From Nannobrachium achirus (lineage: Eukaryota > Chordata > Actinopteri > Myctophiformes > Myctophidae): a stretch of 64,000 bases of DNA. Positions within the stretch are counted from its first letter, which is position 1. The number at the start of each line of letters is the position of its first letter. The stretch is taken from the NCBI GenBank assembly GCA_963921795.1, contig OY997640.1, positions 50,918,468 through 50,982,467 of the forward strand, read 5' to 3'. Positions 1 to 11,440 of this stretch are shown here, piece after piece. The notes under the pieces are model-generated. The model did not search any database. It was given only the letters and a program-made list of their open reading frames with translations, and was not told the origin of the DNA. The position numbers were made by a program, and so were the translations under genes.

Positions 1-2
1 CC

Positions 3-98
3 AGCATCGGCCAGATGAACGGTACCAGTATCCAGTGCAAAAGCCCTGAGCCCAACAACCTTAACACGGACCGCAGCCTCAGAAAAGACAGCGACTGA
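3..98 (+). CDS. ednra: EDNRA, C-terminal end of last exon (partial)
   Basis: This is the 3' end of the endothelin receptor type A coding sequence, a plasma-membrane class A GPCR for endothelin-1 that couples mainly to Gq. The frame from base 3 gives 31 residues and a TGA at 96-98. It contains MNGTSIQ, then a K-P-N-N-N-T-D-R-S-K-D-S pattern. From memory, human EDNRA ends with MNGTSIQ, NNHNTDRS and HKDS, so the match is strong for so short a piece. It is the cytoplasmic tail, rich in Ser and Thr that receptor kinases can phosphorylate. The seven-helix body lies upstream of the window. The next genes, TMEM184C, PRMT9 and ARHGAP10, are the expected vertebrate neighbours. I cannot tell whether this is the ednraa or ednrab paralogue. 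Confidence 0.87.
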   Translation, partial: SIGQMNGTSIQCKSPEPNNLNTDRSLRKDSD

Positions 99-837
99 CC
101 AACACTTCACGAAACTCTGGACTTAACTCCCTATAGCAAGCTGCAAGCTGTTTATTTATACCCAAACAGCTGTTATAAAACACAACATGATCCATCACTG
201 CTCACCACTACAACAATAAAGGATATGAATATATTGGATTCAGACAATAAAAAGTGTGTGCGCTCAGCACCGCTGGAAGCATGTGAGCCTTGGAGGGGCT
301 GAACGAGGAAGTGGACTTAATAGACTAAGACAATGGGTTTGATGATGTACAGTGCTATTTGCAGCCTCTCAGCGGGCTGCACTTCCCAGACTCTGGCTTA
401 CACGTCTATTCCCATGGCCATGGAGAGTGACGGTAGAACCGTGAGAGAAGAGGAAGGAGAGGAGGGTGAGATGGGGGGGGGGGGGCTTTCGCAGGATGCA
501 GCTGAACAGTGCCTATAAATTACCACCAATCAGTAGCCGGGACGAGCGTGCTATTCACATAAAGGGCAGCACGACTGGGGCTGGAGACAAAGGTGCAGGA
601 AGGAAAAGCAGGCCGCCTGCTGTCAACGGGGATGATCGGAGAGGAGAGCGCACACACTGTCCCCCCACGGACTGCATGCTGTTAACTCAAGCAGCTTCTG
701 AATCTCTGTCACTTACTGTACACATTTGCCGTTGTGCTGTGTATTATTCATAGACATAATTCATTGAGCTAGTCTCAGTGCAATATATAACTAGATGAGT
801 CTTTTAAAATTAACCACTTAAACCCTCTAAACTAATT

Positions 838-985
838 CTAAGTTGACTTTACTTGGTCCGATCTTTTTTCCTCTCTATACCAAATCTCTTTGTCTAAAAT
901 AACCGAGCTACGAGCTTGTTCTGTTCTGTTATTTTTGCAGACTGTTCCCCCCAGAATAGGGATGCTAGGTTTCAAGTGGTTACAT
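838..985 (-). repeat. Diverged copy of the hairpin-bearing hAT family body
   Basis: Read on the minus strand this matches the body of the elements at 33829, 36388 and 40648: TAACCACTTGAAACCTAGC, then a degraded hairpin (AAATAACAG ... CGGTTATTTT), then AGACAAAGAGATTTGGTATAG. The ends of the parent element are not preserved, so this is an old fragment. Confidence 0.6.
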
Positions 986-1583
986 TTTCCATATAGCAGT
1001 GTGTGTGTGTATGTGTGTGTGCTCATGCGCGTGTGCATGCATGCTTATGAATAGAAGGTTACTTGATTCACCTGAATGACTAAACAGTCTAATATAACTC
1101 AAGCTAATCTGAAGTGTACTGGTTTTAAAAAGGTCAAAAACTACAGAACTGCTTTTCCATGTCAGTACATTTCCAGACATACAGTATGAAACAAAACCAA
1201 ACAAAAAATATATACTGTGTATACGTATGTAACGATCAGCCGCAATATACATAGCCTCTCTACCATAAATGCAAAGGAAGGAACTGGTTTCTTCGTACAA
1301 CACTGTGAATTTTACAAGCCCCACAGTCAAATCAGCTGTCATATATAGTTGGAGTATAGAGTGGTTTGAAAAGTGCTTGTATGTATAATGCACGCTCTAT
1401 ATCATATCCACTTTTTTAAGGTGTACTATTTTGATAAGTATTGTATGTATATGTATGTAATTGTGTGATGCCTATGGCAGGAGCTCTTGTTTGGAGTAAA
1501 GAGTCTGCTAATGAGGAAATTGTATCAGTTACCAAAGGACTACGCTGCCTTTCCTTATAGATTTGATATGTGAATACATGTAA

Positions 1584-1586
<3 letters not shown>

Positions 1587-1621
<35 letters not shown>

Positions 1622-1739
1622 ATGGATGGATGTATGTGTATGAACTTGAATACATGTGTGGTGTCTGCCTATCTGGTGTGTGATACTGTACATATGAGTG
1701 TATTTGTATATTGTACAGTACGTGTATGTGTATGTGTAT

Positions 1740-1793
<54 letters not shown>
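1587..1793. repeat. Two TG microsatellites
   Basis: Pure TG at about 1587-1620 is followed by a short GATG run. A GTATGT/TG run covers about 1721-1793. Open frames here are Cys/Val or His/Thr artefacts of the dinucleotide. Confidence 0.95.
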
Positions 1794-1795
<2 letters not shown>

Positions 1796-2130
1796 CTACG
1801 TACGTGCTTGCGTGTGTGTAGGTGCCTTCTGTGTATACATATTTGCACTTCTTTTAGGACGAAGTGTTTTGCACAGCATACAGCAGCCCATAATACAAGA
1901 GCGAGGGCTTTTGTATAATTTAGAGTAAAATGTCCTGTATCCAAATATAATTTTACCACTATTCCTTGAAATGATTCATAATACTGTGTATCAAACTTTA
2001 CCCATATCTGTCTGTTCTCATTGATTTTATACATTACTCTTGTGTTAATGCTGCTGCTTATAGTACTAAATAAAATAACACCATCTCGACCTGAAGTACC
2101 AATGCGCTTCATTTAGCCGCAATACTAATA

Positions 2131-2847
2131 TCAAGGACACGAAAAGCCCTCCACCCTGTTTCTTATCTGCTTCTGTGAGAAAGGGGTGTCTGGGAGTGAT
2201 TTGAAGTGCACTGTGACCTGCTTGGCAATGGAGCCCCTGGGGTTGCTAATGTCAGTGGAGAGGATGTGAACAGCTTGGACAGACTAGTGGGAATGCAAGC
2301 TCCAAATCCAACAGGGTCGCATATCGCCTGCACTGCCAAAAGAGAGGGATTCGGGAAAAGCGCAATTTGAATCTTCTTCAGTCGTGCCTTAGGGGATCAA
2401 AGCGGACGAGGGGATTTGTATTCCTAAAAGTTGAATCAGGAGATGCTGCCGGCCTAAAACACATACTTTATTCATTGTGATAGAAAGCAACAAGAATGTT
2501 TCAACTAACAAGTTGTTATCCTGACAAAAGAATGTTTGTCAAAAGTGGTGTGTGACAAAAGACTGCCACAGAAAGTAAATTACAAGATATCAAGACTAAT
2601 TACTAAAAACAAGGTGGCCTCCCTGAGATATCTGTAGCTATGGATAGCAAGTGTGTGGTTTGAGATACAGGGATTATGATTCATTATTGTTATTATTGTG
2701 ATACTTTAAGTCATATTATAAGCATATGCATAAAATATGAGCAAAGGAGTTTATTTCTTCACAGTCCCTATAACATCCAACATCATAGTACCAGTAAGAC
2801 TCCCTAATCGGGAGATAAGCGACCGTCAGGTCGCAGCGTGATTTTAG
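2131..2847. other. Intergenic, no gene seen
   Basis: I see no open frame with recognisable content and no clear repeat, apart from a short GCGACC..GGTCGC palindrome at about 2819-2835 that resembles the units of the foldback next to it. Confidence 0.6.
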
Positions 2848-3597
2848 CAGTAGGAGCGAGATCATTTAGCGACCTACAACCGGGTCGCGACGTGGTCGGT
2901 AGTTTTCAGCGACCGGGTCGCTAAATCGAGCGACCGGGTCGCTAAATCGAGCGACCGGGTCGCTAAATCACCGACCGCGCCGCTAAATCGACCGACCCGG
3001 TCGCTAAATCTACCGACCTGCCTGCAGTTTTAGGTCGGTAGATTTAGCGACCCGGTTGGTATATCTAGTGACCCGGTCGGAAGATTTTGCGCCCCAGTCG
3101 GTCGATTTAGCGACCCGGTCGCTCGCTTTAGCGGCGCGGTCGGTGATTTAGCGACGCGGTCGGTGATTTAGCGACCCGGTCGGGAGGTTGCGTGGCAGGT
3201 TAGCCTAACTGAGGTAAGGTTACTGAGGTTAGGTTTAGGGTTAGGGTTAGTAGCCCGGTGGTCGGTGGAAGCGACCACCGGTCGGTGGATTTACCTACCC
3301 GGACATTGGATTAGCGTCCCGGTCGGTGGAATTAGCGTCCCGGTCGGTGGAATTAGCGACCCGGTCGGTGGTTTTAGCGTCCCGGTCGGTGGTTTTAGCG
3401 TCCCGGTCGGTCGATTTAGCGACCCGGTCGGTGGTTTTAGCGTCCCGGTCGGTGGTTTTAGCCTCCCGGTCAGTGGTTCTAGCGTCCCGGTCGGTGGTTT
3501 TACCGTCCCAGTCGGTCGATTTAGCGACCCGGTCGCTGAAAACTACCGACCACGTCGCGACCCGGTTGTAGGTCGCTAAATGATCTCGCCCTCTCTC
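2848..3597. mobile_element. Foldback element with arms of ~20-bp tandem repeats
   Basis: The left arm is tandem copies of a GCGACCGGGTCGCTAAATC unit. The right arm is the same unit inverted (ATTTAGCGACCCGGTCGGTGG). The outer arms mirror each other: GCGAGATCATTTAGCGACC at 2856 and GGTCGCTAAATGATCTCGC ending at 3589. A short middle holds TTACTGAGGTTAGG and three TTAGGG-like units near 3229-3250. GATTTTAG occurs on both sides (2840-2847 and 3598-3605), a possible 8-bp target duplication. The superfamily is unknown. The two open frames here (V-P-V-G-G type) are repeat artefacts. Confidence 0.75.
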
Positions 3598-3601
3598 GAT
3601 T

Positions 3602-3912
3602 TTAGGGCAAAATGTGTATGAGCAGTGTCCAAAAAATGTGTTTTAAAAAATATATGGGACAGATCCATGTTGATGACATGAGTGTAGACATACTGTGTAC
3701 CGATTTGCGTGATTTTATGGCAAAATCTGTAGGAGCAGTGTCCAAAAATGTGTACTTGAAGCACTTTTTCCTGTTCAATACCAATTTCTTTTCCATTAAT
3801 TTCCAATCTACAACCTCAAAAGAGTCAAAATACATTGCAACATGAGCTTGTTGTGTAGATGAGATATTTGTATGTCCCCCCAGAATAGGAATGCTAGTGT
3901 TCTGGTGGTTAA
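3602..3912 (-). repeat. Fragment of interspersed repeat with internal duplication
   Basis: The phrase GCAAAAT..TGTA..GAGCAGTGTCC occurs twice (about 3606 and 3721). The end (about 3850-3912) resembles the repeat at 838-985, sharing CCCCCCAGAATAGG and ATGCTAG. No termini recognised. Confidence 0.45.
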
Positions 3913-4715
3913 AGATTGATACAGTGATTTTGAGAATTGATACAGTATCACAAAACATAATGCTCACATTCTTATATCAATACTTTATTACTGTACATCC
4001 CTATTGGATATCCCTGTGTTCTGATTTGCTGATGGGGCATGCAACACTTGGATCTACAGTAAATGTATTAAAATACACAGTAGACTTTCTAACTGTGAAT
4101 GTTTTTGTTTCTCAATGTAATGTTGCACAACATCTAGGTAAACGAGAGCTGCTCGTAGCTTATCACGAATTAGGTGCTTGTTAAGAAAGGCTTTACTGTG
4201 TACCTACACACCCATCTTTGGTATCTTACTGTAATGCGGTTAGTTAGTGCTCTGTGTATAAGAGCTATGTACTGTACTGCGAGACAAAGACACCCTCACC
4301 TCTGATGACTGCTAACATAAATGAACTGCATTCATATTCATATTTCTTGTTTCCCTGCATTCATATTCATATTTCTTGTTTCCAGCCAAGAAGCCAGATA
4401 AGATGTGTTATCTGATTAACTACACAGCTTAGCTCCAGGATAAACACAGGGCTGTAGTAGGCACGGATGCATTAGTTTGTTATTGGTCGGTGATATGTCT
4501 GATGTATGTCATAATGGCTGTAAGAAAACACAGCATCACTTCCATTAAGCCTGGACAAACATCGAATTCCTCTTACATACAGTATGACTATAGCTGCTGG
4601 AAGGTAACTGTCCTGGTTTTATCAGACAGGTGACAAATAAAAGAAGAACACATGCTTTTTGGGAGAAGAAAGATGGAAAGAAGTATGAAGATAGTAACAG
4701 ATTTATGTGAGACTG

Positions 4716-4718
<3 letters not shown>
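3913..4718. other. Intergenic, one 29-bp tandem duplication
   Basis: No gene seen. A 29-bp unit beginning CTGCATTCATATTCATATTT is repeated twice head to tail at 4326-4383. Confidence 0.6.
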
Positions 4719-4771
<53 letters not shown>

Positions 4772-4843
4772 AAAACAATATAGAAAGTTAGATAAATAGA
4801 TAAAAGTGGAAGAGAAAGAAATACAGAAAGAGTGGGTGAGGGT

Positions 4844-4919
<76 letters not shown>
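4719..4919. repeat. Two GA microsatellites
   Basis: (GA)n at 4719-4768 and about 4848-4919, separated by a purine-rich linker. Confidence 0.95.
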
Positions 4920-4922
<3 letters not shown>

Positions 4923-6439
4923 GAGGGAGAGGCTGGATGGTTTTAGCTCTGTGGAATTTGGTGGGAACCTAGTTACTGGCCAGCAGTCAATTTGAGTGAA
5001 GCTCCAAAAACATATAACAGACATCCTCAAAGGGCCAAAGTGCTCCTCCATGTAGAACGTATATAGAATATGGTGATTTGTGCCCAGACTCTTTTAGCGC
5101 TGCTAAATATGTTGAGCAGTTTAGACAATGAAGGGCCTACAATACAACATAGAGAAAACAAAAAAGCATTTCACTTCATTCAACTGAGATTAAACACTTG
5201 CTGCCATTCATTCTCAAGAAGATGCTTACAGCACAATAACATCGAGCCCCGTCCATTACCTGGGTGGATGGTAAGCGGTCGATAATGAGGAATTGGTTGA
5301 TGGATGATATTATGCAACAAGATAACATAATGGACTGAATAACACATTTGAAGGCAGCTGAAGGGTTTGACCACAATCAAATCGGTTATGTAACTGTGCA
5401 GTACTTTATAGCATTTTTACAGCCTGGTGTATATCAAATCTCTAGCCTGATAGTGGACTTTTGGGGGGAAATTGCCCATAATCGTGTGGTGACATTGGGA
5501 GCAAATTATAATTTACTCATACAACCCTCAACATAACTTGACCCGACTCTTGTCATTTCAACCCAACTCAATGGAATTATAAACCTCTCACATAACACTT
5601 TTGCCACAATCCAAATTAAATTTTAAGCGATCTATGGATTAAAGAAGATGAGAGAAAGATACTTTAAGGATGTTGGTTACCTTTGTTAGGCTTTCTGTTT
5701 GTGTCTCTGATGTGCTACTGCTAACACACATCCACTGAGGTAATGGTTCAGTACGGTCCAAGTAACACACCTCGAGGTCAGGCTACCTCATGCCATGTAA
5801 GTTAGATAAGCTCTAGACTTACGTCTGATAATTCCTTACAGGAAACAGCTCTAAATAGTGGAAATACATTGCACATTTAGGTCTCTTATAAGAAATTCTT
5901 CACACATGCACAAGTTATTGAACTTTTTTTTCCCCCTTCGTAGAATGAATGCAATGGGAAAACTATGGTCTGGTTTATGTTAGTGGTACAAACAAACATC
6001 TTCTCAGGGTACAGTATTCAAGGAAGTGTGTAGAGATTATCTCAGAGCCACACAGTCTCCAGAAATATCTGTCTTCAGGGACCGGGTCCAAAAAAACAAG
6101 AGAGAAAACAGGGTGAAATATGATCCATCCTCCTAATGGGAAATAGTATAGGTTCAGTGATAATTTGGATGCACTGTGCTGTATGTTACACTGCATCTGA
6201 TAAAGACTTATTTGAATGGTCATTGAACTTTTGCAGTTATTGTCACTTTAAGAATGAGGCAAATTTCTCAAACCAAACAACAAACTAGTCATGATGTTAT
6301 GAGGAGACCATTAGGGACAGATCCATTTGTGTCCCAGGCCAGAACATAGTTAAACAAACACTTTAAGTATAGCAGTAAATCCTAAGCCTTGTATTTAATG
6401 GCTGTGTTTACTGTATGCAAACAGTAAACTATCACTGAC
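4920..6439. other. Intergenic, no gene seen
   Basis: AT-rich single-copy-looking DNA. Open frames are short, lack recognisable domains and have no exon-like splice context. Confidence 0.55.
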
Positions 6440-6870
6440 ATTGGAGGGTTGCTTCGGAAACCCCAGGACAAAAAATCCACTCGTCCTAGACAATTTGCCC
6501 TCCTGGCCCCCGAACTGTGGAATAAACTCAAAGTTGCACTTAGAACTACAGACTCACTCTCTTGCTTCCGCCGTGGACTAAAGACTCACTTCTTCAGACT
6601 CTACCTAAACCCATAACACTACTGTAACACTCCCCTTCCCTCATTGATCATACATGAAGCTATAGATCGCATTTTTTTGAAAAGTTTTTTACTGACTAGG
6701 TACGTGATCTACCTATGTTATTGTTTTTCTAGATTGATATTCCTATGCATTTGTTATATTGTTGTTGATGTACTGACATATTATCTTGCTTATTATATTG
6801 ATGTATTACCTGCTTATTGTAAGTCACCTTGGATTAAAAGCATCTGCTAAATGCCTAAATTGTAAATTGA
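6440..6870 (+). mobile_element. L2-like LINE, 5'-truncated 3' end
   Basis: The start decodes as the C-terminus of a LINE reverse transcriptase ORF: APELWNKLK, then LSCFRRGLKTHFFRLY and a stop near 6616. Next comes a 3' UTR ending in GTAAGTCACCTTGGATTAAA, AGCATCTGCTAAATG and a TAAATTGTAAATTG tail. That ending is typical of fish L2-type LINEs and the SINEs that borrow it. Everything upstream of the last ~60 codons is missing. Confidence 0.8.
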
Positions 6871-7655
6871 AACGATACTAGTCCTGTAGAGTAAAGTTAT
6901 TTGTATTGTTACTGTTCAGGAACTACTTAATTGAAGAGAAGAGAACACTCTCTGTGAATTTGAACATTTCCTAACACCTAGGCCAGTGACAGACATCCTA
7001 AGATTAATAAATGATCAGTGAATAATTGCAGACTTGTGTATTCCCCCGATAAAGGAGGTGCACTTTGGCTGATAAAGTAGCTCTTGTTAATACTCAGGAA
7101 TCAGACAGCGTGTCTCCTCCTGTGCTGCCGATCGACTTACACAGTAAGACCCGTTAACTTCAGCTTATCCCTTTCATTTCTGTGTCCCACAAGACTAATA
7201 CAGAGAGCTTCACTCTGCGATGCATGGGGCTATGATTAAGTTGCATATGATGGATGTTATATTTCTCATGCTCACAAATGTTTTGGGGTTTGATCAGGCA
7301 GAGAGCATATGTTTATCTACCCTGCCCGTGCATGGCAGCACTCCATGTGCCATTTTATACGGTAATCCCTCCAAGCTATCCACCATGCCACTCGCCTTGT
7401 GTGACTGTGCGAAGGACCATTTCTAATTCATAAAAGCCAAAAGGAGGGATTCAAAATTCATGAACAATCTGTCCTGCAACAGCCAGTGATTTGTGTGACT
7501 GTGGGGCAGTGGAGACATGGTGCAATAGAAAGGAAAGTTCTGCCTCCCCTCATTTTATAGAAACACGCAAGACGCAACGCACGCACGCACGCACGCATAC
7601 ACATACACAAATTCTGGCCCTTGAAAAATAAACACTGTATTCAATATATATATAC

Positions 7656-7753
<98 letters not shown>

Positions 7754-9204
7754 GTGTAAAGGTCCCCAGCTCACTGGCAAATGACACAGACCATGGACGC
7801 CTGTAATCTTCGTCAGTTATGTGTTTGACGAGATTCTTGGTTTGACATATTGCTAGAGTAAAGGCAGGCCTCCAATGACGCAAACCAGAGCTGTACTGTC
7901 AACCCTAATGTCAAGTCATGTAACGTAGTGACGTTACAATGGCAATTTCTGGGAGCATTAAAAGAAGAAAACGTACTGAACTTACTGCATGAGGGAATAG
8001 TCTCGACAGTGCTGGCATACTCACAGCAGAGTTTCAATCCATCAGGTCATCTGAATGAGCTTAAAAGGATGAAAACAATACAGAAATGTATTATTTAATG
8101 GAATGTTTTCACTTGTCTTTTAAATATATATAGTAACTAGAAAGATGCAATTGGAAATTGCAAGTGTGTTGTTTGCCGTGATGCGAATTTCACAAATTAC
8201 TTACCATTCGAATTTTCCCCATTCAAGTCAATAGAGAAAATTAATTCACTAATAAATGAATGGCCATATGGAGATCTCTGTGTCAGTCCTTGTCCCTTTA
8301 ATGCCCATATATGGAGATCCCTGATGTCATCAATGTGATATATCTTGGAAAGCCCATATGGACATACTGTGTCAGTGTCATGTGGTCTATGATGTCAGAC
8401 ATCTGTCAGTCATCCCCATACTATGAAAAGTTACAATTTTAATTAAATTACTTTTCTGTACAGAAATGTCAAATTTCATTTGACATTTAAGTGTGTGGGG
8501 CATTTAAGTGTGTGGGAGCTGGGAGGAGTAGTGCGCCAACATATTGGTCAACCACTCTAATGACACACTGTGTTGATTTAGGCAGCAAAAATGCAATATG
8601 GCAACACAAAGAAGAACCCCACTATATAAGAGAAACAAAATGTACAATAAAGTCAGGCTCAAATTACAGTACTTTAAACGTGGTCTCTTTATCTTATAAT
8701 TACTTAGGCCTGCTTGTGTTTTAAATGAGTGTTTGCTTACAGTGGCTAATCTATCATTGTAATTAAAACCACCTGTTCAAGGCAGACATTTTATTTGCCT
8801 GTACACAGAGGTAACAAAGTTTCGCACAAAATGACTGAAGTGTAAAGACATTGGTTGTAACCATAGGTTGTAATTTGTATTAACTCTTTAGTTCTAAACT
8901 TTAGAACCAAAGTTTAGAATCTAAAGTAGGCCTAGGTAGGAGGAGAAATTACTTGTGCTGTTGAACGGACCATCTGTGTTTTGTATGTCTGTCAGAATTA
9001 ATTTAGTAAACATAACCTAACGAACATAACCTAATTTGGTTGCATTATATTCGAAAAACAACATTACCTGTATGGAGTTTTTTAGTTTTATTCTATGGCT
9101 TCTGGCGGCATGCTGCGTTTGGGCCCCGCTTGGTCTTCTCCTACGCACCTGTGTGCAAAAGACTAAATGTAACCGTTAATTGATTTTTATTGTACCAAGA
9201 AGTA
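6871..9204. other. Intergenic, no gene; long TG microsatellite
   Basis: No credible coding region. A near-pure (TG)n of about 90 bp lies at 7660-7749. At 8260-8420 loose copies of a CCATATGGAGATC / CCCATATATGGAGATCCC phrase hint at an old tandem repeat. Confidence 0.6.
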
Positions 9205-9460
9205 GGCATAGGCCTGCCTACGGTAACAGGTAGACTCGCCGAAATGAAGGTCGCCGGAAAACGTGGAAGAGTCGCCGAGGAAGGCTCACCAATTTCGGTG
9301 GAATTCTCGCCTGCCGGATTTGGAATTGTCGCCGACAGCTTTTACATGTCGCCGACAGTGTCGCCGACGTTTTTGGAATAGTCGCCTATATTTATACCAT
9401 TAGCCTATAGACAACAAAGGTATAAAGGGAGTGAGTGAGTGAGTGAGTGAGTGAGTGAGT
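9205..9460 (+). repeat. CGCCGA-rich repeat element plus GTGA microsatellite
   Basis: Contains GGTAACAGGTAGACTCGCCG, AAATGAAGGTCGCC and several GTCGCCGACA-type units, and ends TTTGGAATAGTCGCCTATAT. The same sequence, inverted, forms 13890-14063, and its first 35 bp form the ends of the palindrome at 14083-14571. (GTGA)n follows at 9429-9460. Confidence 0.7.
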
Positions 9461-9810
9461 GGGGTATTCAAGTGAGTGTAGGCTACCCTACCCATATATT
9501 TATAAACCATTATAGCCTACTTAGCATTTAAAACTCTGATGTGAAGCCAATCAAAGCTCAGAGCTTTGAGAATCAACGTCGGGAAATGTCAGTTTTGGGA
9601 CAGGAGTCTGGAGAGCTGGTAGATAAGCCAACGTTTAAATATTTAGATTTAATAGGGACACTATAGGCTACTATAGGCTACAGTCATTGGTCATGGAAGT
9701 GGGGCTTTCCAATGAATGAGGTGACTTTTTTTTTTTTTTAATCGCTTCATAATTGACCGAGCCATGTTCGAATGAAACTGGTGTCTTAAACTCTTACTTT
9801 GCTTCCTAAG

Positions 9811-10210
9811 CGCATATGGACAAAGCAGCAAAGTGGCATTTGACATCATATTGAAATGTGCACAGTCGCGCATATATGGACAAAGCAGCAAAGTGGCATT
9901 TGACATCATATTGAAATGTGCACAGTCAAGTATCTGTTTCACCAAACAGAAAGATTAATAGCCCACTTTGAAATTCAAAGTAGGCCTAAATACAAAGTGC
10001 ATTTTGTATGGACATTCAACAATCATAGGCCTATTAAACAATCCCAGGCCAGTAACATTAAATGAGAATATGCGCAGATTTCTTTTCAGATTAATAGCCC
10101 ACTTTGAAATTCAAAGTAGGCCTAAATACAAAGTGCATTTTGTATGGACATTCAACAATCATAGGCCTATTAAGAAAACAATCCCAGGCCAGTAACATTA
10201 AATGAGAATT
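9811..10210. repeat. Two adjacent recent tandem duplications
   Basis: A 60-bp unit (GACAAAGCAGCAAAGTGGCA...) is repeated twice at 9811-9930. A 136-bp unit starting AGATTAATAGCCCACTTTG is repeated at 9952-10087 and 10088 to about 10210, with very few differences. Both are non-coding. Confidence 0.85.
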
Positions 10211-11432
10211 TTTTTCTTCCTTTTTTTTTAAAGATTCGATTCAATCAATGCAGTCACTGGTATCAAATAGAAATAATTTACTAAATGCCACAACTTAGAC
10301 CTGACATTATAGAGTAGGCTATCATATGAACATTATAGCTTTGCGTCAAGAGTTAGGGATTAGGGGAACGTTTAGAGTTCACACTTCACATCACAATAAT
10401 TGTAATATTAGGCCTACATCCCAGCCAATTATTGTAGGCTATTACAATAGGCCTATAGGCAATTTGTGTCGGAGATAAATCGCCGTCTGATATGACGGTA
10501 AAAAACGATTCAAACTCAGCCTGCACAGGACAGACCTGCCAAACTAAACGGACGTGGGTAGCCTACCCTTTTAATTGATTGACTGATCATTTAGGCCTAC
10601 AGCTGATGGCTTTGATTACTTCTACATGGCCCCGAGAAATCTCTCTGTCCATATGGCAATGGCAAAACACAATTAAATTGGCTGGCATTACGCACGACGC
10701 GTAATGCGTGCCATGTCTCCATTAGTGTTCCATTACATCATTGTTGCATCAATTGCTATAATATAACATTCCAATTCATAAGTAAAATGTATAAGGTAGT
10801 CATATCTGTCAAATATTGTTTTAGTTCACTAATAAAAAAGCTAGTATGAAAGCAACTTCGTTAAGGTGATCTTTTGCAAATAACATTCCATAATTATGGT
10901 CAGTATGCAGGCTGTTGTCTGTCAAATTATCTTTTATTTCAAGACAAAAGCTAGGCTATAGCTAGGCCTATAGTACAACAGGTCCAGTGTGTAGGCCTAC
11001 TGTAGGCTATATGATGCCTCCTCTGTGCATTAGTTCACCGATCGACCGCATATTATTTTCAATCAAGCAAACACATCTAAGAAATTCCATAAATAAAAAA
11101 ATATAATTATGAAGTAGTGAAAATAGCCGATCTACAAGCTCACAGTCACAGCATCGTGAAGCGAAGCAATGCGTTTTGAGCATTCCATTTTAATTAAAAA
11201 GATCTTCTGTGAAATGTAATTTACTTCTGTTGTATCAGCTATCACAAGTGTTTTATATGGATCACAAATAAAATAAACTCGTCCCTTGGTTGAAACATCA
11301 ACAGAAATGTAGGCCTAATTATATCAAACTATATCCACAAAGTGTTATTTTACTGTCTGACAGCATCATGTTGCGAGCCGCGACTCAGCACATAGTGGCA
11401 CGTGCACACATTAGACATCAAAGGGGGCTTGA
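10211..11432. other. Intergenic, no gene; one hairpin-family copy
   Basis: TAGGCCTA-rich DNA with no credible coding frame. A partial copy of the dispersed hairpin lies at 11118-11165 (AAAATAGCCGATCTACAAGC followed by a degraded second arm). Confidence 0.6.
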
Positions 11433-11440
11433 GCCCCTGC

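Larger units (their letters stand above)
99..2130 (+). other. Probable EDNRA 3' UTR and downstream flank
   Basis: No convincing coding frame. AATAAA polyadenylation hexamers lie at 215-220 and 246-251, so a short 3' UTR could end near 235-275. Another lies at 2069-2074. Vertebrate EDNRA 3' UTRs are often about 2 kb, so the distal site is plausible. The stretch also holds CA/TG microsatellites and one old repeat copy (listed separately). The true end is inferred. Confidence 0.45.

Noticed and set aside
1592-1928. Open frames of repeated Cys-Val or His-Thr (also 7550-7883, 32908-33277, 45678-46040, 4545-5051)
   Set aside because: They are translations of TG, CA, GA and CT microsatellites.
3229-3256. 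Interstitial telomere (TTAGGG)n, also at 29363-29392
   Set aside because: Only two or three imperfect units, each inside a foldback core; better explained as part of those elements.
3265-3579. Val-Pro-Val-Gly-Gly repeat protein, elastin-like
   Set aside because: It is the tandem unit of a foldback element read in frame. The second frame is also open, with no promoter or splice context.
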